Source: CANHBY01 sp031376995 (lineage in GTDB: Bacteria; Pseudomonadota; Gammaproteobacteria; Burkholderiales; Burkholderiaceae_C). Taken from it: 22,744 nt of DNA. The stretch lies in contig JANMEO010000109.1 in assembly GCA_031376995.1 (NCBI GenBank), positions 1 to 22,744 of the forward strand. Direction: 5' to 3'. Below the pieces are notes generated by a model. It did not search any database and had not been told where the DNA came from. It worked only from the letters and a program-made list of their open reading frames with translations. The position numbers and the translations under genes are program-made. Shown here in pieces: positions 1 through 6,651 of the stretch; within the stretch, counting starts at the first letter, position 1, and each line of letters opens with the position of its first letter.

Positions 1-140
1 TGGGTCGATGGGTCGTTTTGAGAATGGAGATGCAAGGCGTAAAGCACAGCGATACCAGTGGGTATCGCGAGCATTTACAACGCCGCAGATCCGTTTTCAA
101 AACGGCTCAGCGATCCGGCATCTTCAGTTCCGAGGGGTAT
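1..140 (+). repeat. 163-bp palindromic element, copy 1 (left end cut by window)
   Basis: This matches positions 19177-19316 of copy 3 with no length change, so the first 23 nt of the element lie outside the window. Arm A (from position 1 to GATACC at 51-56) is identical to copy 3. The loop is AGTG, and arm B runs from GGTATC to the GGGGTAT end at 140. I count six differences from copy 3: three in the loop and three in arm B. It has the same orientation as copy 3. No protein is encoded, and the short open frames crossing it are artefacts of the repeat. It lies about 110 bp upstream of the esterase start codon. Confidence 0.93.
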
Positions 141-249
141 AGGCTGGCCTGTCCAGCGAAAATTGATCCACCTGAACAATACGGTACCCTCCAGGGTCAA
201 GATCCTTGTCAGCCAAATCAATACCCCATCCAACCTGGAGTCATTTTTG

Positions 250-1272
250 ATGAAGAAAAGATTACTGGGCTTGGCTTGGGCTGAAAGTTTTGAACGCCAT
301 TTTTGGGCGCTCACAAAACTCGCGGCTGCGACAAGCGCCCGAGCGCTCACGAAGACGCTCAAGCCCGTTGCGACAGCCATGAAAACCTCATCACCCGATG
401 CAGGGATCTGGATGCCAGGCGTTGTCATGGGGGTGGCTGGCTTTAGGAATTTTCGGCTCTACCGCCCACCCGGCGTGGTGTTCAGCGAGCGGCTGCCGCT
501 GATCGTGATGCTGCATGGCTGCGGCCAAGATGCCAACGGCTTTGCCGCAAGCACCCGGATGAATCGAATCGCAAGGCGAGAACGCTTTCTGGTGCTCTAC
601 CCTGAGCAAGACCGACTGGCCAATGGACAAGGCTGCTGGAACTGGTTTGATACAAGCAATGGCCGCGCCTACGGTGAAGTCGCGTTGATCATGCAAGCCG
701 TTGATCAGGTCTGCATGTTGCACCCCGTAGACAAGGCGCAGGTTGCCATTGTCGGGCTATCGGCTGGGGCCAGCATGGCTGCTTTGTTGGTCACGCGCCA
801 CCCCACACGGTTTAAAGCGGTGGTGATGCACTCAGGCATTCCACCTGGAACGGCGCACTCGACACTGTCAGCTTTAGGTGCGATGAAGGTGCATCACCCA
901 ACCACCCCTCTGGCAGTCAGGCCAGACACCATGGAGGCCAAATGGCCACCACTGCTGGTGATTCACGGCGACGCAGATGCCGTGGTCTCGCTCAAATATG
1001 GTCAAGCAGCAGTGGCTGTTTGGGCCCATGCGGCGGGTGCCAAGGCCCTGATCACACGCAGCGTTCAAAGAGGAAAGCGCTACCCCACATCAGTGACCGA
1101 TTTTGAACGAAAAGGCATGATCGTGGCCTCGCTGGTCGCCGTGCACGGGTTGGGCCACTCATGGAGTGGTGGCACTGCCAGCAAGGCCTTCTGTGACAGC
1201 CATGGACCCGATGCATCAAGCATGGCCTGGGCCTTCATTCGCAAACAGTTTCATACTTTCAGATCGAACTGA
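250..1272 (+). CDS. PHB-depolymerase-family (LpqC-like) esterase
   Basis: This is a 340-residue alpha/beta-hydrolase of the extracellular-PHB-depolymerase-type esterase family, expected to hydrolyse an ester or polyester substrate; the exact substrate cannot be read from the sequence. The oxyanion region is LHGCGQDANGFA, with the alternating pattern usual in this family. The nucleophile is Ser171 in GLSAGAS. The acid is probably Asp243 in HGDADAVV, and His303 in GLGHSWSGG completes the triad. The N-terminus is Ala/Lys-rich with no clear signal peptide, so secretion is not supported. The frame is open back to position 58, but that part runs through repeat copy 1. The ATG at 250 has a GGAG nine bases upstream and is the better start. 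The gene converges on the methyltransferase gene and the two coding 3' ends overlap by 57 bp. Confidence 0.85.
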   Translation: MKKRLLGLAWAESFERHFWALTKLAAATSARALTKTLKPVATAMKTSSPDAGIWMPGVVMGVAGFRNFRLYRPPGVVFSERLPLIVMLHGCGQDANGFAASTRMNRIARRERFLVLYPEQDRLANGQGCWNWFDTSNGRAYGEVALIMQAVDQVCMLHPVDKAQVAIVGLSAGASMAALLVTRHPTRFKAVVMHSGIPPGTAHSTLSALGAMKVHHPTTPLAVRPDTMEAKWPPLLVIHGDADAVVSLKYGQAAVAVWAHAAGAKALITRSVQRGKRYPTSVTDFERKGMIVASLVAVHGLGHSWSGGTASKAFCDSHGPDASSMAWAFIRKQFHTFRSN

Positions 1273-2049
1273 ACGCTGTCGCACAGATTCATAAAGGCAC
1301 ACAGCGCCCGCCACTGCCACATTCAGAGACTCTTGCCCACCAGGCTGGGCGATGCGCAGTTGACGCTCGCAAAAGCCTGCAACCTCGCTGGCAATGCCCT
1401 GCCCTTCATGCCCGAGAACCCAGGCACAGGGCCAGGGCAACACCACCTCATGCAAAACTTGGGCCGCATGGGGGCTGCTGGCCAGACATGGCACCGCCAA
1501 AGCACCCAGTGCATCTGCAGCCACAAGCTCGCACAAATTCAATGAAAAATGTGCCCCCATCGCGGCTCGCAACACCTTGGGCGACCACAATGCGACCGTG
1601 CCTTTTAAGGCCAGCACTTGAGTGAAGGCAAAAGCAGCGGCGCTGCGCAACAAGGCACCCACGTTGCCAGGATCTTGCAAACGATCCAACACCAAGGTGG
1701 GCACCCCAGCCTTGAGCTCAGAGCCGCGCGGGGCAGGCAGCACAAAGCCGATGACTGCCGGCGACTCTAGGTTGCTGAGACCGCGCATGAGCGCGCCCGA
1801 CACCATACTGACCTGCATGGCCTGGCGCGCTAAAGCTTGCAAAGCAGGCTGGCCCCAAGCCGCCTCAGTCACCAACGCATGAGGCACGGTCAGACCTTGC
1901 TCAATACAAGCGGCACAAAGATGCTCACCTTCCAACCAAATTTCAACCCCCTTGCGGTAGGCCGTCGGGTCACGCAGCGTCTTGCGCAAACGCACCAGCA
2001 GTGGGTTGTCAAAGGCGGTCAGGTGTCTAGGGTGAGCCCCTTCAAACAT
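1216..2049 (-). CDS. TrmH/SpoU-family RNA 2'-O-methyltransferase
   Basis: The 277-residue product has the knotted (SPOUT) RNA ribose methyltransferase layout. An N-terminal substrate-binding part (about residues 10-105, starting TAFDNPLLVRLRKTL) precedes the catalytic domain. The three SpoU motifs are visible: motif 1 at about 122-136 (DRLQDPGNVGALLRS), motif 2 at about 211-219 (VLGHEGQGI) and motif 3 at about 240-250 (ESLNVAVAGAV). It should transfer a methyl group from S-adenosylmethionine to a ribose of rRNA or tRNA. The target base cannot be predicted, so no symbol is given. The ATG at 2049 overlaps the end of rnhB by 8 bp, which fits translational coupling. The open frame extends upstream to 2256 but only as out-of-frame rnhB sequence. 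It is the last gene of the minus-strand cluster seen here. Confidence 0.88.
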   Translation of the reverse strand: MFEGAHPRHLTAFDNPLLVRLRKTLRDPTAYRKGVEIWLEGEHLCAACIEQGLTVPHALVTEAAWGQPALQALARQAMQVSMVSGALMRGLSNLESPAVIGFVLPAPRGSELKAGVPTLVLDRLQDPGNVGALLRSAAAFAFTQVLALKGTVALWSPKVLRAAMGAHFSLNLCELVAADALGALAVPCLASSPHAAQVLHEVVLPWPCAWVLGHEGQGIASEVAGFCERQLRIAQPGGQESLNVAVAGAVCLYESVRQRSVRSESMKLFANEGPGHA

Positions 2050-2662
2050 CCAACACCTCGCGCACCGGGGCAAAAGAGCGTCGATGCTGGCTGCAGGCCC
2101 CGTGCAATTTAAGCGCCGCCAAATGAGCTGGCGTGGGGTAACCCTTGTGGCCATCAAACCCATACTGAGGATGAGCCTGATGCAAGACCTGACACCACCG
2201 ATCACGGTGCACCTTAGCCAAAATCGAAGCAGCAGAAATGGCCTGAACCTTGGCATCCCCCTGGACGATGGCCTCGGCCGGTACGCTCAGCAAGGGAACC
2301 TGATTGCCATCGACCAGGACCTGGGATGGGGTTAGCCGCAAACCCTCAACCGCCCGACGCATGGCCAACAAAGTGGCTTGCAAAATATTCAAGCGGTCAA
2401 TCTCTTCAACACTGGCCTCAGCGATGCAAGCACACAAGGCCTTGGCCAGAATTTCATCAAACAAGCGCTCACGGGTGCGGGGGCTGAGCTTCTTGGAGTC
2501 ATTGAGCCCGGCAATGGGATGCCTGTCGTCTAAGATCACCGCAGCCGCCACCACGGGCCCTGCCAAGGGGCCCCGGCCCGCTTCATCAACGCCTGCTATC
2601 AAACCCGGCGCTGCCCACAACCAACCGAGGGGCTCAGCACTCAAGAATTTTTTCGATGGCAT
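2042..2662 (-). CDS. rnhB: Ribonuclease HII
   Basis: RNase HII cuts the RNA strand of RNA/DNA hybrids and incises at single ribonucleotides in DNA. The 206-residue product has the family core GVDEAGRGPLAGPVVAAAV, followed by DSKKLSPRTRE and the GDAKVQAISAASILAKVHRD block. The metal-binding acidic set is Asp26, Glu27, Asp118 (VDGN) and Asp136 (GDAK). The length is close to the usual 200 residues. The ATG at 2662 overlaps the lpxB end by 29 bp and has no clear Shine-Dalgarno sequence. A TTG at 2644 is a possible alternative, so the exact start is uncertain. Its place directly after lpxB is the standard proteobacterial arrangement. Confidence 0.93.
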   Translation of the reverse strand: MPSKKFLSAEPLGWLWAAPGLIAGVDEAGRGPLAGPVVAAAVILDDRHPIAGLNDSKKLSPRTRERLFDEILAKALCACIAEASVEEIDRLNILQATLLAMRRAVEGLRLTPSQVLVDGNQVPLLSVPAEAIVQGDAKVQAISAASILAKVHRDRWCQVLHQAHPQYGFDGHKGYPTPAHLAALKLHGACSQHRRSFAPVREVLDV

Positions 2663-3788
2663 GGGTGGCAGCGAAGGCTGTGTTGCATCGCAATTGACGG
2701 TGCAACATCTCGAAACGGTGTTGTAAAGCCAGGCCCTTGGCAGGATTGTCCAGCCACTCCAAGGTGGCACGCGCCAGCTTGTCAGGATTGGCCTCGCTTT
2801 GGAGCAACTCAGGCACCACGAAATCTTCAAGCAAAATATTGGGCAACCCGATCCAGGGCTGATAGCGCATGCGCCGCATCAACTGCCAACTCAGCCAGTT
2901 CATGGCATAAGCGATGACCATGGGGCGTTTGAACAAGGCGGCCTCCAAGGTCGCCGTGCCACTGGCCACCAGGGTGACGTCACAGGCGGCCAATGCCTCA
3001 TGAGAGCGACCGGGCAGCAATTCAATCGAAACACGTTGGCTAACCCGAGCCACCATGGGCTCAAGCAGTGAACGTAAACCTGCAGACACTGGCAACACGA
3101 AACGTAAGCCTGGCCGCAAGACCTGCATGCGAGCTGCGGCCTCTAAAAACCGCGGCGCCATCGCTGTAATCTCAGAGCGGCGACTTCCTGGCAACAAAGC
3201 CACAACCACCTCGTCATCGCGAATGCCCAGCTGGGCGCGACTGGCCGAGCGAGGAACTTCCAAAGGAATGGCGTCAGCAAGAGGGTGCCCGACGTAAGTG
3301 GCCGCAATACCGGCGCGCTCATAGAGCGCAGGCTCAAATGGAAACACACACAAAACATGGTCGACAGACTTGCGAATGAGGTCAATGCGTTCACCCCGCC
3401 AAGCCCAAATCGAAGGGCTGATGAAGTGAATGCTCTTGACACCCTGCGCCTTGAGAGTCGCCTCCACATGAAGGTTAAAGTCTGGGGCATCGACACCAAT
3501 GAAGGCGTCTGGCCGATCACGCAATAAACGCGCAATCAACTGACGGCGAATGCTGGCAATTTCGCGGTAATGCTTGAGAACCTCGACATAGCCACGCACG
3601 GCCAGCTTGTGGTGAGGCCACCAGGCGTCAAAACCCTGGGTCACCATCCCAGGGCCCCCTATACCCATGGCCTGTAGGTCAGGCCAACGCGATTTCAACC
3701 CCCCCATCAACAATCCGGCCAACAAATCACCAGAGGCTTCGCCAGCCACCATGGACAAACGCAGTGAGTGCATGGGTACTGAAGCCAT
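2634..3788 (-). CDS. lpxB: Lipid-A-disaccharide synthase
   Basis: LpxB is a GT19 glycosyltransferase that condenses UDP-2,3-diacylglucosamine with lipid X to give lipid A disaccharide-1-phosphate at the inner face of the cytoplasmic membrane. The 384-residue product shows VAGEASGDLL at the N-terminus, SPSIWAWR, GHPLAD, the LLPGSRRSEI donor-binding segment, and SGTATLEAALFKRPMVIAY followed by GLPNILL near the C-terminus. All are hallmarks of the family, and the length is normal. The ATG at 3788 lies one codon (TTG) after the lpxA stop. A second in-frame ATG at 3773 would also leave a normal N-terminus. Downstream it overlaps rnhB. Confidence 0.96.
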   Translation of the reverse strand: MASVPMHSLRLSMVAGEASGDLLAGLLMGGLKSRWPDLQAMGIGGPGMVTQGFDAWWPHHKLAVRGYVEVLKHYREIASIRRQLIARLLRDRPDAFIGVDAPDFNLHVEATLKAQGVKSIHFISPSIWAWRGERIDLIRKSVDHVLCVFPFEPALYERAGIAATYVGHPLADAIPLEVPRSASRAQLGIRDDEVVVALLPGSRRSEITAMAPRFLEAAARMQVLRPGLRFVLPVSAGLRSLLEPMVARVSQRVSIELLPGRSHEALAACDVTLVASGTATLEAALFKRPMVIAYAMNWLSWQLMRRMRYQPWIGLPNILLEDFVVPELLQSEANPDKLARATLEWLDNPAKGLALQHRFEMLHRQLRCNTAFAATHAIEKILEC

Positions 3789-3791
3789 CAA

Positions 3792-4580
3792 TCAGCGAAC
3801 GATGCCACGTTCAACCTGTTTGAGAAAGTCACCCATCAGGGCCACTTCGGCAAGGGCGCGGGGATGGCTCACCGCCATGGAGTGGATGGCTTCTTGCGCT
3901 TGCGCGAAGGTCAAGCCCTGCCTGTACAACAAGCGGTGCATTTGCTTGATAGCAGCCAGCTGCTCAGGATTGAAGCCACGGCGCTTGAGACCCTCAAGAT
4001 TGAGGCCGCGCACCTTGGCATCATCACCCGCAACCAGCATGAAGGGCGGAACATCTTGAACCAAATGAGTGCCTATGCCTGTCATGGCATGCGCACCAAT
4101 TTTCACGTATTGATGCACACCCGTGAAGCCGGCCAAAATCACCCAGTCACCCACATGCACATGGCCTGCGAGCTGGGTGCTATTTGCAAAAATGGTCTTG
4201 TTGCCTACCTGGCAGTCATGCGCAATATGGGTATAGGCCATGACCCAATTGTCATCACCCAAACGTGTCACAGCGGCATCTTGCACCGTGCCCAGATTGA
4301 AAGTGCAACACTCACGAATGGTATTTCGATCACCGATATGCAACTCGGTCGGCTCGCCTGCGTATTTTTTATCTTGCGGTGCCGCCCCCAATGAACTGAA
4401 CTGAAAGACTCGGTTGTCTTTGCCAAGGGTGGTGCGACCTTCGATCACGCAATGAGGGCCAATGACTGTTCCATCACCCACACGCACATGAGGACCGACC
4501 ACTGTAAACGCACCAACAGAAACATTTTCACCAAGCTGAGCACCGGGCTCAATCAAGGCAGTGGGATGAATATGAACCAT
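3792..4580 (-). CDS. lpxA: UDP-N-acetylglucosamine acyltransferase
   Basis: LpxA performs the first step of lipid A synthesis, moving an R-3-hydroxyacyl chain from ACP to O-3 of UDP-GlcNAc. The product is 262 residues, the same length as the E. coli enzyme. It is built of left-handed beta-helix hexapeptide repeats followed by a C-terminal helical part (NLEGLKRRGF onward). The catalytic histidine is His121 in HIAHDC. Aligned by hand to E. coli LpxA, the acyl-chain 'ruler' residue Gly173 is Ile169 here (IGAHAMTGIG), which should shorten the accepted chain. The ATG at 4580 gives the family N-terminus VHIHPTALIEPGA. Upstream in-frame codons exist but lack family similarity. It lies between fabZ and lpxB, which it nearly touches. 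Confidence 0.96.
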   Translation of the reverse strand: MVHIHPTALIEPGAQLGENVSVGAFTVVGPHVRVGDGTVIGPHCVIEGRTTLGKDNRVFQFSSLGAAPQDKKYAGEPTELHIGDRNTIRECCTFNLGTVQDAAVTRLGDDNWVMAYTHIAHDCQVGNKTIFANSTQLAGHVHVGDWVILAGFTGVHQYVKIGAHAMTGIGTHLVQDVPPFMLVAGDDAKVRGLNLEGLKRRGFNPEQLAAIKQMHRLLYRQGLTFAQAQEAIHSMAVSHPRALAEVALMGDFLKQVERGIVR

Positions 4581-4647
4581 AGATTTTTTGCTTAAAAAGC
4601 GCACCTCACAGCGATCACCTGACGGCCCCAAACGCAGCCAGGCCCAT

Positions 4648-5094
4648 TCATTGGACCGTGCGCATGGTGCACATCAAGTCGGCCGCTACAGCCAACTCAT
4701 CGCCCACCAATGCCCGAGCGTGGAACTTGAAAATACCGGACTTAACACGAGTCAGCGCCACATCCAAGCGAAGTTGATCACCCGGCTCAACCACCCGCTT
4801 AAAACGGGCCCCATCGATGCCAGCAAAGTAATACACGTTGTTGTCATCAGGCTGGGCGTCGAGTGTCGCAAACGACAAAATTGCCGCCGCTTGGGCCAAG
4901 GCTTCTAACATCAGGACACCGGGCATCACAGGCCTGCGAGGGAAATGCCCCGCAAAAAATGGCTCGTTGATCGTGACATTTTTGAGCGCCACAATGTGTT
5001 TGCCTTTCTCTACAGACAAAACGCGGTCGATGAGCAAAAAAGGGTAGCGGTGGGGCAGTTTTTTTAATATTTGATGGATATCGAGCGTTGTCAT
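4648..5094 (-). CDS. fabZ: 3-hydroxyacyl-ACP dehydratase FabZ
   Basis: FabZ dehydrates 3-hydroxyacyl-ACP in fatty acid elongation. It competes with LpxA and LpxD for the same hydroxyacyl-ACP pool, which explains its place between their genes. The 148-residue hotdog-fold protein contains PHRYPFLLIDRV and the active-site stretch AGHFPRRPVMPGVLMLEALAQ, with His50 and Glu64 as the catalytic pair. The length is normal. The ATG overlaps the lpxD stop in an ATGA arrangement, which implies translational coupling. A 67-bp gap separates it from lpxA. Confidence 0.96.
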   Translation of the reverse strand: MTTLDIHQILKKLPHRYPFLLIDRVLSVEKGKHIVALKNVTINEPFFAGHFPRRPVMPGVLMLEALAQAAAILSFATLDAQPDDNNVYYFAGIDGARFKRVVEPGDQLRLDVALTRVKSGIFKFHARALVGDELAVAADLMCTMRTVQ

Positions 5095-6131
5095 GGTGTT
5101 TTCTTCTCAAGCGCGCGCAAGCGGCTGCGCAGAACATGCAGTTGCTTCAATGAAGCAGCGTTTTTTTCCCATGTCTCATTGTCATCGATGGGGAAAATGC
5201 CGCAGTAACGTCCCGGCTTCAACAAAGACCGTGTCACCACAGAAGCCGCCGAAATATGGACGTGGTCAACCAGGGTCAAATGACCCAGCACATTGGCCGC
5301 ACCCCCAACTGTGCAATGAGCACCGATCACGGCACTGCCCGCCACCCCCACGCATCCGGCCATGGCGGTGTGCGCGCCGATGCGTACGTTATGCCCAATT
5401 TGGATGAGGTTATCGAGCTTCACCCCATCGCCTAAAACCGTGTCCTCCAGGGCACCACGGTCAATGCAGGTGTTGGCGCCAATCTCAACATCGTCACCGA
5501 TGTGTACGGCCCCCAATTGTTCAATTTTTTCCCAGCCAGGCTGTGCCTCAGACCGGCGTGGCGCAAAGCCAAAACCATCAGCCCCCACCACCGCACCACT
5601 GTGCACCACGCAAGACTTTCCCAAACGACAGTCATGCCCAATGACAACGCGTGGCGCCAAACGCGTACCAGCGCCAAGGTGCGCGCCTTGACCAATAAAG
5701 CACTGCGCACCCACCTCAACGTTAGTCTCCAAGACAACCCCAGCCTCAATGACCGCCAACGGCCCGACAAACACACCTGAGGCCAACCTGGCCGTTGGAT
5801 CGATCACCGCCGAGGCATGAATGCCTGGTGTCACGCAGGGGCGCACACGCTGAGCCCACCATTGGGTCAGGCGAGCAAAATAAAAATAGGGATCAGCCAC
5901 CACAATGACAGCGCCGCGGCTCAATGCCAGCGCATGCTGATCAGCGCTCACCACCACACAGGCGGCCTGAGACGCAGACAGTTCAGACGCATAACGAGGC
6001 CCAGACAAAAATGTCAATTCATCAGGGCCTGCACTGGCCAAAGGAGCCAATCGCCTCACCACGGTCTGCGGGTTACCGCTCAGCGTTCCCCCTAAGTCGG
6101 CAACAATTTCCCCAAGCGTGAATGTTGGCAC
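5091..6131 (-). CDS. lpxD: UDP-3-O-(3-hydroxyacyl)glucosamine N-acyltransferase
   Basis: LpxD adds the N-linked R-3-hydroxyacyl chain to UDP-3-O-acylglucosamine, the third step of lipid A synthesis. It has an N-terminal uridine-binding domain (FTLGEIVADLGGTL to about residue 100), then a left-handed beta-helix of hexapeptide repeats and a C-terminal helix ending LRSRLRALEKK. The catalytic histidine is about residue 247 (IQIGHNVRIG). I placed the start at the GTG at 6131, which gives a family-like N-terminus of 346 residues. A GTG at 6152, overlapping the skp end by 11 bp, would add seven residues and is a real alternative. Neither has a strong ribosome-binding site. The stop overlaps the fabZ ATG. 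Confidence 0.93.
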   Translation of the reverse strand: MPTFTLGEIVADLGGTLSGNPQTVVRRLAPLASAGPDELTFLSGPRYASELSASQAACVVVSADQHALALSRGAVIVVADPYFYFARLTQWWAQRVRPCVTPGIHASAVIDPTARLASGVFVGPLAVIEAGVVLETNVEVGAQCFIGQGAHLGAGTRLAPRVVIGHDCRLGKSCVVHSGAVVGADGFGFAPRRSEAQPGWEKIEQLGAVHIGDDVEIGANTCIDRGALEDTVLGDGVKLDNLIQIGHNVRIGAHTAMAGCVGVAGSAVIGAHCTVGGAANVLGHLTLVDHVHISAASVVTRSLLKPGRYCGIFPIDDNETWEKNAASLKQLHVLRSRLRALEKKTP

Positions 6132-6141
6132 TATAGAGGGC

Positions 6142-6651
6142 TTACTTGCCACCGTTCAAGGACTTGATGACCTTGTCGGTGATGTCAACACGCGGCCCTG
6201 CAAACACAGCCTCTTGAATGATCAAATCGTATTTCTCGTTCTCAAAAATTTGCTTGATAACCTTATTGGCACGCTCCAGTACCTGCGCCAGCTCTTCATT
6301 TTTACGTTGATTCAAGTCTTCTTGGAACTCACGCCGCTTGCGCTGAAACTCACGATCTTGATCCATCAAATCACGCTGACGACGGCTGCGCTCACCATCG
6401 GCCAGGGTGGGTGCCTCTTTTTCTAGCTTGTCGCCTGATACCTTCAAGCGTGCTGCAAAGTCATTCAACTCTTTGTCGCGCTTGGAGAACTCAGCCTCTA
6501 GCTTGGTCTGTGCTGCTTTGGCAGGCACAGCATCACGCAACACTCGGTCGCTGTTGACGTAACCCACCTTCAATTCTTCAGCCTGTGCGCTAACTAATGA
6601 AGCTGCTGCCAGCAATGCAGCAACCCCTACTTTGCTCATGTGAATGTTCAT
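6142..6651 (-). CDS. skp: OmpH/Skp periplasmic outer-membrane protein chaperone
   Basis: Skp is a trimeric periplasmic chaperone that holds unfolded outer-membrane proteins on their way to the BAM complex. The 169-residue product starts with a signal peptide, probably cleaved after AQA at residue 24. Next comes the conserved start of the mature protein (LKVGYVNSDRVLRDAVPA) and a long charged helical or coiled-coil stretch rich in K, E, R and Q at about residues 45-120. It ends in the beta-core segment YDLIIQEAVFA. The ATG at 6651 shares one base with the bamA stop (TGATG). The bamA-skp-lpxD order is standard, and the gene presumably depends on the upstream promoter. Confidence 0.93.
   Translation of the reverse strand: MNIHMSKVGVAALLAAASLVSAQAEELKVGYVNSDRVLRDAVPAKAAQTKLEAEFSKRDKELNDFAARLKVSGDKLEKEAPTLADGERSRRQRDLMDQDREFQRKRREFQEDLNQRKNEELAQVLERANKVIKQIFENEKYDLIIQEAVFAGPRVDITDKVIKSLNGGK

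Noticed and set aside
58..249. N-terminal extension of the esterase frame from position 58
   Set aside because: It runs through repeat copy 1 and anonymous DNA, has no family similarity, and the ATG at 250 has a GGAG site.
18..284. Small open frames in and across the palindromic element (also at 17371-17652, 17432-17902, 18896-19276 and 19133-19420)
   Set aside because: The shared peptides arise from the shared DNA repeat, are read in different frames and directions, and have no independent start signals or domain character.
3864..4394. 176-codon plus-strand frame opposite lpxA
   Set aside because: It is the antisense shadow of a clearly real gene and has low-complexity, non-family protein sequence.
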